In this document: positions 7,570 to 15,328 of the stretch, piece by piece
Numbering within the stretch: position 1 is the first letter of the stretch
Layout: each line of letters opens with the position of its first letter
Assembly (NCBI GenBank): GCA_001587635.1
Contig: LNJE01000009.1
Coordinates: forward strand, 1-51,149
Direction of reading: 5' to 3'
DNA length: 51,149 nucleotides
Origin: Methanofastidiosum methylothiophilum
GTDB lineage: Archaea > Methanobacteriota_B > Thermococci > Methanofastidiosales > Methanofastidiosaceae
Translations under genes and position numbers: made by a program
The notes under the pieces: generated by a model
Database searches by the model: none
Told to the model about the DNA's origin: nothing
The model's input: the letters and a program-made list of their open reading frames with translations, nothing else

Positions 7570-8937
7570 ATGGAAAAAACCAAAATATTTTTGGACGAAA
7601 ACTACATGCCAAAAAGATGGTATAATATTCAGGCAGATTTACCAAAACCTCTGCCACCAGTATATAGCCCACGAACTTTAAAACGGGCCACATTGGAAGA
7701 ACTTTCAGTTCTATTTCCAATGGAAATATTAAAACAGGAAGTATCGCAAGAAAGATGGATAGATATTCCACAAGAAATACGTGACATTTATGCAGTATGG
7801 AGGCCTTCTCCGCTTTACAGAGCAATAAGGCTTGAGAAGGCACTTAAAACACCTGCAAAAATATACTTTAAATGGGAAGGAGTTTCTCCTGCAGGCAGCC
7901 ATAAACCAAATACAGCTGTACCCCAAGCTTACTACAATATGAAGGAAGGTACACAAACTATAACAACTGAAACTGGTGCAGGCCAGTGGGGATCTGCACT
8001 AAGTTATGCTACGAGCTTATTTGATATAACATGTAGAGTTTACATGGTGCGGGTAAGTTATGAGCAGAAACCATATAGGAGGAACCTTATTCATTTATGG
8101 GGTGCTGAGGTATTTCCAAGCCCAAGTAATAAGACTAATGCAGGGAGATCTATTCTAAAAGAAAATCCCGAGCATCCAGGAAGTCTTGGAATTGCAATTT
8201 CTGAAGCAGTTGAAGATGCGGCCACCCACGAAGATACAAAATACTCTCTTGGGAGTGTTTTAAATCATGTTTGTATGCATCAAACTGTAATCGGTCTTGA
8301 ATCAAAAGAGCAATTTAAAATGGAAGAGAGGTATCCTGACATAGTAATTGGCTGTGTTGGAGGGGGTTCCAATTTTGCCGGCATCTCTTTTCCTTTCTTA
8401 CATGACAAATTAAAAGGAGATAAAAAGGATTTAAGAGTTATAGCAGTTGAACCGCAATCATGCCCAACCTTAACTAAAGGTCTCTATGCATTTGATTATG
8501 GGGATTCTACTAAGCTAGGCCCAATTGCAAAAATGTTCACCCTAGGTCATGACTTTATTCCTCCAGGTATTCATGCAGGAGGATTAAGGTATCACGGAGC
8601 TTCACCGATAGTAAGTGCACTCAAAGATCAAAACATTATAGAAGCCCAAGCTTACTACCAAACAGAAGTATTTGAAGCAGCAATGCTTTTTGCACAAACT
8701 GAGGGCCATGTACCGGCACCAGAAACAGCACATGCAATAAAATCTGTAGTAGAAGAGGCTAAAAAGTGTAAGCAGACAGGAGAAGAAAAGGTCATTTTAT
8801 TTAATGCAAGTGGGCATGGGCACTTTGATCTTAAATCCTATGAACTATACCTTCACGGAAAACTAACAGACTTTGAATATCCTACAGAACTTGTAAAACA
8901 GTCGCTTAAAAAACTTCCAAAAATAACGGAGGATTAA
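7570..8937 (+). CDS. trpB2: Tryptophan synthase beta chain, TrpB2 type
   Basis: A 455-residue PLP enzyme that condenses indole with serine (or phosphoserine) to give tryptophan. It is longer than canonical TrpB and has the TrpB2 N-terminal extension ('RWYNIQADLPKPLPPVYSP'). The PLP lysine is K112 in 'SPAGSHKPNTA', and the phosphate-binding glycine loop is 'CVGGGSNFAG' near 262-271. A strong Shine-Dalgarno (gggagg) lies 7 nt before the ATG. No trpA is nearby, which is usual for TrpB2; indole salvage or pairing with a distant TrpA are both possible. The upstream leader ORF and hairpins suggest control by tryptophan supply. Confidence 0.93.
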   Translation: MEKTKIFLDENYMPKRWYNIQADLPKPLPPVYSPRTLKRATLEELSVLFPMEILKQEVSQERWIDIPQEIRDIYAVWRPSPLYRAIRLEKALKTPAKIYFKWEGVSPAGSHKPNTAVPQAYYNMKEGTQTITTETGAGQWGSALSYATSLFDITCRVYMVRVSYEQKPYRRNLIHLWGAEVFPSPSNKTNAGRSILKENPEHPGSLGIAISEAVEDAATHEDTKYSLGSVLNHVCMHQTVIGLESKEQFKMEERYPDIVIGCVGGGSNFAGISFPFLHDKLKGDKKDLRVIAVEPQSCPTLTKGLYAFDYGDSTKLGPIAKMFTLGHDFIPPGIHAGGLRYHGASPIVSALKDQNIIEAQAYYQTEVFEAAMLFAQTEGHVPAPETAHAIKSVVEEAKKCKQTGEEKVILFNASGHGHFDLKSYELYLHGKLTDFEYPTELVKQSLKKLPKITED

Positions 8938-8957
8938 TCCTCCATTTTTTTTATTTT
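8928..8957 (+). terminator. Intrinsic terminator overlapping the trpB2 stop codon
   Basis: ggaggattaatcctcc (8928-8943) forms a perfect 6-bp stem with a TTAA loop and runs straight into attttttttattttt. The trpB2 TAA (8935-8937) lies in the loop and arm, so ribosomes ending trpB2 would open the stem and permit read-through into the next gene. Confidence 0.75.
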
Positions 8958-8963
8958 TGTGAT

Positions 8964-10070
8964 ATGATGAAAACTATTGGATTATTAATTAATCCTATCT
9001 CCGGGATGGGGGGATCAGTGGGATTAAAAGGAACAGATGACCTCTATGAAAAAGCTTTAGCGCTTGGTGCTGAAAAAGTATCATCAAAAAGAGCTGAAAT
9101 ATTCCTTGAGTCTCTCGGCAATATAAAAGATACATTGTTTTTAGTTCCTTCTGGTGAGATGGGAGAAGACCCAATAAAAAACAAGGGGCTTCAATATGAA
9201 GTAGTGTATTCAGTTAATGGATTAACAAGTAAGATAGATACTCTAAAGACAATTGAAGAATTCAAAAAGAGAAAAGTTGAGATAATTATATTCTGTGGTG
9301 GTGATGGAACTGCAAGAGATATATATGAAGCAGTAGCTACAGAAATACCTGTAATTGGAATTCCTGCAGGAGTAAAAATGTTTTCATCTGTATTTGCAAT
9401 TAATCCTAAAGCAGCAGCAGATATTCTTAAAGCATTTTTAGATGGTAGTTCGAAATATAAAGATTCTGATGTATTGGATATAGATGAAGAGAGTTATAGG
9501 GCAGATAAATTTAAGATGAAATTATATGGTTATTTAAAAACACCTTATATTCCTCACTTGATTCAAGATGCAAAGTCTTTGTTTGAGGGTCACGATGAAG
9601 AAATGGCAAAGGAAGGCATAGCAGTTTTTGCTAGCGAATTTATGTCTGATGGGTCACTATATATTGTTGGTGCCGGATCTACAACAGCAAAAATTGCAGA
9701 AGTAATGGGTATAAAAAAGACTATACTTGGAGTAGACTTGATAAAAGATGAAAAATTGATTGCAAGTGATGTTAATGAAAAAAACATTTTAAATCTTATT
9801 AAAAATGAAAAAAGTGTAAAGATCATAGTAAGCCCTATTGGTGCACAGGGATTTGTTTTTGGCAGAGGAAATCAGCAGATTTCGAGCCAGATTTTAAGAA
9901 AAATCGGGAAAGACAATATTATAATCATAGCAACACCACAAAAACTTGAAAATACGCCATTTTTACTTGTTGACACCGGTGATGCAGAGCTTGATGATAT
10001 GTTATCCGGAAAAACTCTTGTCATATGTAGTTATAGGATGGCACAAAGAAAGGAAATAAGGAAAGATTAA
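8964..10070 (+). CDS. ATP-NAD kinase-like protein (COG3199 family)
   Basis: A 368-residue protein of the ATP-NAD/AcoX kinase family. It starts 'KTIGLLINPISGMGGSVGLKGTD', the usual opening of this group, and carries the NAD-kinase/diacylglycerol-kinase nucleotide motif GGDGTARD at 112-119. A C-terminal 'VSPIGAQGFVFGRGNQQIS' is also family-typical. Canonical archaeal NAD kinase is a different, shorter family, so the substrate here is not certain; phosphorylation of NAD or another small molecule is inferred. It lies 26 nt after trpB2 and 36 nt before trpS on the same strand, so it is probably co-expressed with them. Confidence 0.8.
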   Translation: MMKTIGLLINPISGMGGSVGLKGTDDLYEKALALGAEKVSSKRAEIFLESLGNIKDTLFLVPSGEMGEDPIKNKGLQYEVVYSVNGLTSKIDTLKTIEEFKKRKVEIIIFCGGDGTARDIYEAVATEIPVIGIPAGVKMFSSVFAINPKAAADILKAFLDGSSKYKDSDVLDIDEESYRADKFKMKLYGYLKTPYIPHLIQDAKSLFEGHDEEMAKEGIAVFASEFMSDGSLYIVGAGSTTAKIAEVMGIKKTILGVDLIKDEKLIASDVNEKNILNLIKNEKSVKIIVSPIGAQGFVFGRGNQQISSQILRKIGKDNIIIIATPQKLENTPFLLVDTGDAELDDMLSGKTLVICSYRMAQRKEIRKD

Positions 10071-10106
10071 ATTTAAAAAGCAGTAAAATCAGGTTATTCT
10101 GATACT

Positions 10107-11225
10107 ATGGACGAATCAGTTGTCACTCCTTGGGAAGTTGAGGGAGAAATTGACTATAATAAGCTCATTAAACAATTTGGTACTGATGTTCTTACTGATG
10201 AATTATTAACTACAATAAAAAAATATACAGGGGATTTGCATCCCTTCCTTAAAAGAAAATTATTCTTTTCACACAGAGACCTTGGATGGATTTTAAAAAA
10301 ATATGAAGATGGAGAAAAATTTGCACTCTACACCGGAAGGGGGCCTTCTGGTCATACACACATTGGACACCTAATTCCTTGGATATTCTGTAAATGGCTT
10401 CAAGATAAATTTGATTGTGAGTTTTATTTTCAGATGACTGATGATGAAAAATTCCTGATGAGGCCAGATTTGACACTTGAACAAACACATACTTTTGCCT
10501 ATGAAAATGCACTTGATGTAATAGCTTTAGGATTTGATCCCAAAAAAACTTTTATATTTTCCAATATAGATTATGCTAAAACTATGTATAAAATATCGAT
10601 ACAGGTTGCAAAAAATGTAACGACATCTACAGCAAAGGCAGTCTTTGGATTTAAGAATTCAACTAATATTGGTATAATGTTTTTTCCGTCTGTCCAGACT
10701 GCACCTTGCTTTTTACCTTCAATCTTAAAAGGGCATAATGTTCCAGTTTTAATTCCAGCAGCCATTGATCAGGATCCTTATTGGAGGATTGCACGTGATG
10801 TTGCACCAAAACTAGGCTATTATAAGCCTGCTGCAATACACAATATGTTCCTTCCCGGTTTAGAAGGCCCAAGTGGTAAAATGTCAGCATCAAAGGGCGA
10901 TACTGCAATTTTTTCAATTGATCCTCCAAAAGAGGTAGATAAAAAAATAAAAAGAGCTTTTACTGGCGGTGGCCAGACCGTAAAAGAACATAAAGAAAAA
11001 GGTGGCAATCCTGGGGTATGTACAATCTACCAGTATCTATATTTCATTTTTGAAGAGGACAATCAAAAGATAAAGGAAATACACGATGGATGTAAGAGTG
11101 GAGAGGTATTCTGCGGAGAGTGTAAAAATCTGTTAAGTGAGAAACTTGTTAAATTTATCACAAAACACCAAGAAAACAGAGAAAAGGCAAAAGACGTACT
11201 AGATGAATTTCTTCTAAAAGATTGA
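10107..11225 (+). CDS. trpS: Tryptophan--tRNA ligase
   Basis: A 372-residue class I aminoacyl-tRNA synthetase that charges tRNA-Trp. The HIGH signature is 'GPSGHTHIGH' (HIGH at 85-88), and the KMSKS loop is KMSAS at 258-262 in 'EGPSGKMSASKGDT'. Domain order and length match the archaeal/eukaryotic type of TrpRS, including the N-terminal 'VVTPWEVEGEIDYNKLIKQFG' segment. It is the third gene after the Trp-codon leader at 7362, so a stalling-based switch there could tune both tryptophan supply and its charging enzyme. An independent start inside the short upstream gap is not excluded. Confidence 0.95.
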   Translation: MDESVVTPWEVEGEIDYNKLIKQFGTDVLTDELLTTIKKYTGDLHPFLKRKLFFSHRDLGWILKKYEDGEKFALYTGRGPSGHTHIGHLIPWIFCKWLQDKFDCEFYFQMTDDEKFLMRPDLTLEQTHTFAYENALDVIALGFDPKKTFIFSNIDYAKTMYKISIQVAKNVTTSTAKAVFGFKNSTNIGIMFFPSVQTAPCFLPSILKGHNVPVLIPAAIDQDPYWRIARDVAPKLGYYKPAAIHNMFLPGLEGPSGKMSASKGDTAIFSIDPPKEVDKKIKRAFTGGGQTVKEHKEKGGNPGVCTIYQYLYFIFEEDNQKIKEIHDGCKSGEVFCGECKNLLSEKLVKFITKHQENREKAKDVLDEFLLKD

Positions 11226-11341
11226 ATTCATTTCAACATTCCTAGATCAACTGAATCGAAACTAAGAGCATTTCAAGCTAAAGTTTGTTTTTAATTTTTT
11301 AAAAGCACAGATCAAAAATAATTTTACTATTTAGCTCCATT

Positions 11342-12205
11342 TTACCAATTTATTTCATCCAGAATTTTTTCCCATATTTCAATTATTTTAGATGAAAGTG
11401 GCGAATCTGAAATTTCAAGTAGTGTCTTGCGCGATACTATTGCAGAGTTTACAATTGGATCATAAGGTAACTCACCAATAACTACAATATCATTGAGTGT
11501 ACAGTATTCTTTAATCTTTGAAGTGTTGAAATTATTAATATCAGATTTATTTATACATACTACAGATTTGACTCCAAAGTGTTTATTGACCCCAAATACT
11601 CTTTTGAGATCTTGAATGGCGGAAAAAGTAGGTTCTGTTACAACAACAGCAAGATCAACCCCTGTGATGGTAGAGATTAGGGGGCATCCAATTCCGGGTG
11701 GCCCATCAATAAGTATTAGATCTTTGTTATTCTTAGTTGAAAGCTCTATTGCATTTTTCCTTACTTCGTTTACTAGTTTTCCAGAAGATTCGGCACCAGG
11801 TTTTAAAAATGCATGTGACAAAAGTCCAAAACGTGTTTCAGATATATATGTGTAACCAGATATTCTGTCTTTCATAGTTATAGTTTTTTCAGGACAGACT
11901 AAACGGCATACGCCACAGCCTTCACAAAACGATTCTTTTATTTCAATTTTTTTAGAAATTGCACCAAATTTACATCCAAAGTAGCACTGCATACAGTTTG
12001 TACACTTATTTTTATCCACATGGGCTATTTTTGAACCTATAAATTCTTCAGTTTTTAATAATGTTGGATTCAAAACTATATGTAGATTTGAGGCATCGAC
12101 GTCACAATCTGCAATGACCACATTTTTAGCCAAAGATGAAAAGGCTAATGTTAATGAACTCTTACCTGTTCCCCCTTTGCCACTAACTATAGCAATCTGC
12201 TTCAT
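11342..12205 (-). CDS. MinD/Mrp-type ATPase with inserted 2x[4Fe-4S] ferredoxin domain (1)
   Basis: A 287-residue P-loop ATPase of the MinD/ParA family. The deviant Walker A is GKGGTGKSS near residue 9. Two 4Fe-4S motifs ('CTNCMQCYFGCKFGAI' and 'CEGCGVCRLVCPEKTI') are inserted at about 66-110, between Walker A and the 'LILIDGPPGIGCP' Walker B-like strand. Proteins of this layout come in tandem pairs beside NifX-like proteins in anaerobes and are thought to act in iron-sulfur or metallocofactor handling; no reaction is proven. Its ATG overlaps the stop of the second ATPase by 4 nt, so the two are translationally coupled. Confidence 0.88.
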   Translation of the reverse strand: MKQIAIVSGKGGTGKSSLTLAFSSLAKNVVIADCDVDASNLHIVLNPTLLKTEEFIGSKIAHVDKNKCTNCMQCYFGCKFGAISKKIEIKESFCEGCGVCRLVCPEKTITMKDRISGYTYISETRFGLLSHAFLKPGAESSGKLVNEVRKNAIELSTKNNKDLILIDGPPGIGCPLISTITGVDLAVVVTEPTFSAIQDLKRVFGVNKHFGVKSVVCINKSDINNFNTSKIKEYCTLNDIVVIGELPYDPIVNSAIVSRKTLLEISDSPLSSKIIEIWEKILDEINW

Positions 12206-13035
12206 GTTATCATGCTCTTAATACTATAAAAAGTATAAACAAGCTGCCTAGATATTTCAGGAAAACAATCTATAAATGATTCTCCTTTAGAGTACAACTT
12301 CGCAATATCTTTATTATAAGGTATTTTGAGTAATATAGGAATCGTCTCTTTTTTACAAAAGATTTCAATTTCATCGTCACCTATTCCATCACGATTAATT
12401 ACAACTCCAAAAGGTATATCCATTTTTTTCAATGCTTCTACAGCTATCTTTAGGTCATTGAATCCAAAAGGAGTTTGTTCTGTGACTAGGATACAAAAGT
12501 CAGATCCATTTACCGTTTCAAGAAATGAGCAAGAGGTTCCAGGTGGACAATCAAGTATTGTGTCAATATCTGTTCCTATTTGATATTTTAGTGACTTTAT
12601 TATGGGTGTCGGTCGACTTTCTCCAACATCTAAAAATCCATCATAAAATAAAATATCGTCCTTTTTTCCTCTTCTTATATATCCAATTTTTTTATCTTTC
12701 CAACTTATGGCATCATTTTGACATACTAGTTTACACCCCCCACAAGAATGGCATAAACTTGGGAATATCTTTATTCCAGAAGGGAGATCAACTATTGCAT
12801 TAAAGTTACAAAAATTTGCACATGCCCCACAATTTAAACATCTTTCAGGATCAATTTGAGGTATCTCTACGCTAACATCTTGACTGCCTTCTATATCGGC
12901 TTTGATAAAAATATTGTCATTTGGTTCTTCGACGTCACAATCTATCAATTGAACTTGGCCTAGACTCAATGCCAAATTAACGGATACTGTAGTCTTACCT
13001 GTGCCTCCTTTGCCACTTGCTATTGAAAGTATCAT
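12202..13035 (-). CDS. MinD/Mrp-type ATPase with inserted 2x[4Fe-4S] ferredoxin domain (2)
   Basis: A 277-residue paralogue of the downstream ATPase. It has GKGGTGKTT near residue 8, ferredoxin motifs 'CLNCGACANFCNFNAI' and 'CHSCGGCKLVCQNDAI' at about 62-105, and a 'TILDCPPGTSCSF' strand near 165. It shares the architecture but little close sequence with its neighbour, as expected of an old, conserved heterodimer-like pair. It lies 24 nt after the NifX-like gene at 13060 in the same operon. Confidence 0.88.
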   Translation of the reverse strand: MILSIASGKGGTGKTTVSVNLALSLGQVQLIDCDVEEPNDNIFIKADIEGSQDVSVEIPQIDPERCLNCGACANFCNFNAIVDLPSGIKIFPSLCHSCGGCKLVCQNDAISWKDKKIGYIRRGKKDDILFYDGFLDVGESRPTPIIKSLKYQIGTDIDTILDCPPGTSCSFLETVNGSDFCILVTEQTPFGFNDLKIAVEALKKMDIPFGVVINRDGIGDDEIEIFCKKETIPILLKIPYNKDIAKLYSKGESFIDCFPEISRQLVYTFYSIKSMIT

Positions 13036-13059
13036 CTTCTCACTATTTAGGAAAGAAAA

Positions 13060-13449
13060 TTAATGGTGACAATTTCCTTTATTGTGGTCACCAAATTTAT
13101 GTTCGCTACATGAATCACTAAACGTGGCCTTTTTTAATTTCATGTTTTTATAGTCAGATATGGACCTCTCAACAGTTCCGGTTGCTCCGATATATACATC
13201 GATTCCATAATCAACAAACATACCTAGAGCTCTTTTTCCCAAACCTTTGCATATTAGAATGTCGACTTTTTCTTTTTTCATGATTTCAGGGGGATATCCT
13301 ATTCCTCCCATATGTTCACTGGAATTATCTACTATTTTTATATTATTAGACTCTATGTCATATATTGTATAGGTTGGCGTTCTCCCAAAATGCTCACCTA
13401 TTGACTCATAAATTCCTGCATATCCATTTGTCGGAAAACAAAGTTTCAT
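13060..13449 (-). CDS. NifX/NifB C-terminal-like (dinitrogenase FeMo-cofactor) protein (1)
   Basis: A 129-residue protein of the dinitrogenase iron-molybdenum cofactor family, an RNase H-like fold that carries metal-sulfur clusters. Family landmarks are 'GEHFGRTPTYTIYDIE' near 18-33 and 'LICKGLGKRALGMF' near 85-98. The C-terminus is a His/Cys-rich tail ('CSEHKFGDHNKGNCHH'), suggesting metal binding. No nif genes are in the window, so a role in nitrogenase is not implied. The next operon gene follows after 24 nt. Confidence 0.85.
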   Translation of the reverse strand: MKLCFPTNGYAGIYESIGEHFGRTPTYTIYDIESNNIKIVDNSSEHMGGIGYPPEIMKKEKVDILICKGLGKRALGMFVDYGIDVYIGATGTVERSISDYKNMKLKKATFSDSCSEHKFGDHNKGNCHH

Positions 13450-13456
13450 TTAATCA

Positions 13457-13825
13457 TCACCTCATTATACCTGAATGTGTTCTGACGTTAGGTGAAGAAG
13501 CTTTAGAGTAATTGCCTTCTTTAAAATTTTTAATGGCTTCTCTTACAGTTCCTTTGAATCCATTTACAATATCTATCCCCTCTGCATCTAAAACTTGAAA
13601 TGCATTTGGGCCTATGTTTCCACATATTATTGCCTTAATTCCTTTCTTAGTTAAATTTTTAGCAGTCTCTATGCCAGATCCATTTGAAGTAGATGCAGAT
13701 GGATTTGGAAATACTTCAAGATTATTTGTTTTATCATCAAAAATTAAAAAATAATTACATCTTCCAAATCTTTGATCTACTTCCGAGTCTATTTCCGTTC
13801 CTGTTGAAGATATAGCTACTTTCAT
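13457..13825 (-). CDS. NifX/NifB C-terminal-like (dinitrogenase FeMo-cofactor) protein (2)
   Basis: A 122-residue paralogue of the adjacent NifX-like protein. It begins MKVAISSTGTEIDSEVDQRF, the standard family start ('D-x-RFGRC'), with 'AIICGNIGPNAFQVL' near 75-90. I chose the ATG at 13825, which overlaps the last base of the upstream stop (TAATG), over a start at 13864 that would run through the zinc-ribbon gene. Tandem NifX-like genes with two MinD-type ATPases are a recurring archaeal gene set. Confidence 0.87.
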   Translation of the reverse strand: MKVAISSTGTEIDSEVDQRFGRCNYFLIFDDKTNNLEVFPNPSASTSNGSGIETAKNLTKKGIKAIICGNIGPNAFQVLDAEGIDIVNGFKGTVREAIKNFKEGNYSKASSPNVRTHSGIMR

Positions 13826-13977
13826 TATAATCCCTGCAAGTCTCTTATCATTGTGGACCCACACTTAGGGCATTTTTTGTCCAAGCACGGAATTCCTCTC
13901 ACATGCGGCTCTTTATGCCCGCATTTAGTGCAGATACACTCTCCCTCTGGGCCCCTACCATAGCGATATCCCGCCAT
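13825..13977 (-). CDS. Small zinc-ribbon/rubredoxin-like protein
   Basis: A 50-residue ORF, MAGYRYGRGPEGECICTKCG at the start, with Cys pairs CICTKC (14-19) and CPKC (36-39) plus C31. It fits a tiny zinc- or iron-binding ribbon. It is packed between the DUF5320 gene (stop directly before its ATG) and the second NifX-like gene (1-nt overlap), so expression as part of the operon is near certain. Proteins of this kind ('ferredoxin-like, PxGEC-x-C-x2-C') accompany NifX-like genes in other archaea and anaerobes. Confidence 0.8.
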   Translation of the reverse strand: MAGYRYGRGPEGECICTKCGHKEPHVRGIPCLDKKCPKCGSTMIRDLQGL

Positions 13978-14247
13978 TTACTCAACTTCTTCTGAAATTT
14001 TATTTAATCTTGCTTCTAACTGCTGAATCTCTTTCTTTAAGAGATCTATGTTATCCACAAGAATTTTTTTCTCTTCTTCTTTGGAAATTATTCCCTCTTT
14101 AAAAAACTCAGATCCTACCAGATATGCACATAGCCCTCTTCCAAGACCACCTCGGCCCCTTCCTAGACCTGCAATTCTGTATTCTGGGTAGTATAGATTT
14201 CTTCCGCGATATGTGCGAAATCCCCTAGGTAATGTTCTTCCCCACAT
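13978..14247 (-). CDS. DUF5320-like protein, first gene of the iron-sulfur operon
   Basis: An 89-residue protein with a Gly/Arg-rich front ('GLGRGRGGLGRG') and a C-terminal coiled coil ('IDLLKKEIQQLEARLNKISEEVE'), the DUF5320 pattern found beside NifX-like genes. I start it at the ATG at 14247: a GGTGAG ribosome site lies 5 nt upstream and the TATA box predicts a transcript start near 14256. An in-frame TTG at 14259 would lie upstream of that start. Its function is unknown; the coiled coil suggests oligomerisation. Confidence 0.75.
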   Translation of the reverse strand: MWGRTLPRGFRTYRGRNLYYPEYRIAGLGRGRGGLGRGLCAYLVGSEFFKEGIISKEEEKKILVDNIDLLKKEIQQLEARLNKISEEVE

Positions 14248-14261
14248 TTTACTCACCAAAC

Positions 14262-14286
14262 GAATATATATTCATTGTTATATAAA
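14262..14286 (-). promoter_or_regulatory. Promoter and palindromic operator of the iron-sulfur operon
   Basis: Read on the minus strand, ccgaaatatttatataa gives a BRE plus TATA box (TATA at 14278-14286). Just downstream is the perfect 12-nt palindrome gaatatatattc (14262-14273), close to the predicted start, a likely repressor site. Confidence 0.5.
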
Positions 14287-14386
14287 TATTTCGGTTGACC
14301 TTATTTTTGATATAATTAACTAATTTAAATTAATGAAATCCAATATTTTACTTATATATAACACCATTTGATATATTAATGACATT

Positions 14387-14450
14387 AATGTTAGTCTATA
14401 TAACCAAAAGATTTATATACTAATGATTATCAATATTAATAACTAACATT
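14387..14450 (+). promoter_or_regulatory. Promoter of the small HTH gene, flanked by an inverted repeat
   Basis: A TATA box (tttatata, 14412-14419, after ccaaaaga) predicts transcription start near 14442. The 9-nt inverted repeat aatgttagt (14387-14395) and actaacatt (14442-14450) brackets it, a geometry that suits autoregulation. Confidence 0.5.
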
Positions 14451-14486
14451 TGAGTGATGGTAGTTAGCACTAAAAGGTGAAAAAAT

Positions 14487-14720
14487 ATGGGATGGAGAAG
14501 ACAATTTGAAACTAGAGAAAAACGTATCAATGAATTAAGGGTTCTTCTAAAACAAAAACTAAATAGCGGAAGGGATTACTTCATTCAGGAACTTGTTAAC
14601 GATACAGACATACCAAGAAGTACTGTTGAAAGGTATCTTTACGAATACCTAAATGAAGAAGTAGAAATTTATTACGAAGGGCCCTTAAAAAAGATACGTT
14701 ATAAGGGTAGAGGAAATTAA
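14487..14720 (+). CDS. Small helix-turn-helix protein
   Basis: A 77-residue basic protein. Residues about 24-58 read as a helix-turn-helix: 'DYFIQELVNDTDIPRSTVERYLYEYL', followed by a short beta wing ('VEIYYEGPLKKIRYKG'). No named family is recognised. A ribosome site (aggtga) lies 6 nt before the ATG. An inverted repeat brackets its promoter and a strong terminator follows the stop, so it is an isolated single-gene unit between two divergent operons; control of the adjacent iron-sulfur operon is possible. Confidence 0.65.
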   Translation: MGWRRQFETREKRINELRVLLKQKLNSGRDYFIQELVNDTDIPRSTVERYLYEYLNEEVEIYYEGPLKKIRYKGRGN

Positions 14721-14723
14721 TTT

Positions 14724-14751
14724 AAGAAAAGATTTTTAATCTTTTCTTTTT
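14724..14751 (+). terminator. Intrinsic terminator after the small HTH gene
   Basis: An 11-bp stem (aagaaaagatt / aatcttttctt) with a TTT loop runs into a T-rich tail. It begins 4 nt after the stop. Confidence 0.75.
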
Positions 14752-14940
14752 TCATAATTTTTTTAAAACACATTTATATTTTTCCATAATCTTGTTTTTC
14801 CTTTAAGTTAGCACTGTATCCCTTTATTTGCCATTTGAAGTGATTTCTATACCAATATAATCAAAAAATATGATAATTACAGTAGTTAGTTAAGGCAAAA
14901 TTTATATTTGGTATATCCCAGTATATTAATTAAAGGTGAT

Positions 14941-15309
14941 ATGATGGTAGAATTTTGGATGCAAAGAAAAGTAGCAATATTTGCGTTTAATGGGGATCCA
15001 ATGTGTGTAATACATGCACTGATAAATACACTTGAGTTTCATGCAAAGGGTTATGATGTAAAACTTATTATCGAAGGCTCTGCTACAAGTCTTATTGGAA
15101 AACTAAATGAAGCTAATAATCCACTTCATTATTATTACACAAAAGCAAAAGAAGAAGGATTAATAAGCTGTGTTTGTAAGGCATGTGCAACAAAAAGTGG
15201 AACTATTGGAGAAGCAGAGGAACAAGGCTTAGCTCTTTGTGATGAATTATTTGGCCATCCTAGCATGGCAAAGTATATGGAAGAAGGGTACGATATAATA
15301 TCAATATAA
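14941..15309 (+). CDS. DsrE-like protein
   Basis: A 122-residue protein resembling the DsrE/DsrF sulfur-relay superfamily: an 'KVAIFAFNGDPMCVIHALIN' first strand and helix, then 'KGYDVKLIIEGSAT', then 'GLISCVCKACATKSGT', where conserved-looking Cys residues could carry persulfide. I start at the ATG at 14941 after an aggtgat ribosome site; ATG at 14944 is equally placed. A TTG at 14908 sits inside the TATA box and is rejected. It is followed after 19 nt by the DJ-1-like gene, a plausible operon. Confidence 0.7.
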   Translation: MMVEFWMQRKVAIFAFNGDPMCVIHALINTLEFHAKGYDVKLIIEGSATSLIGKLNEANNPLHYYYTKAKEEGLISCVCKACATKSGTIGEAEEQGLALCDELFGHPSMAKYMEEGYDIISI

Positions 15310-15328
15310 TTTATATTCGGGGGATAAT

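Noticed and set aside
14908..14940. Upstream TTG start for the DsrE-like gene
   Set aside because: The codon lies within the TATA box, so it cannot be in the message; an aggtgat site supports the ATG at 14941.
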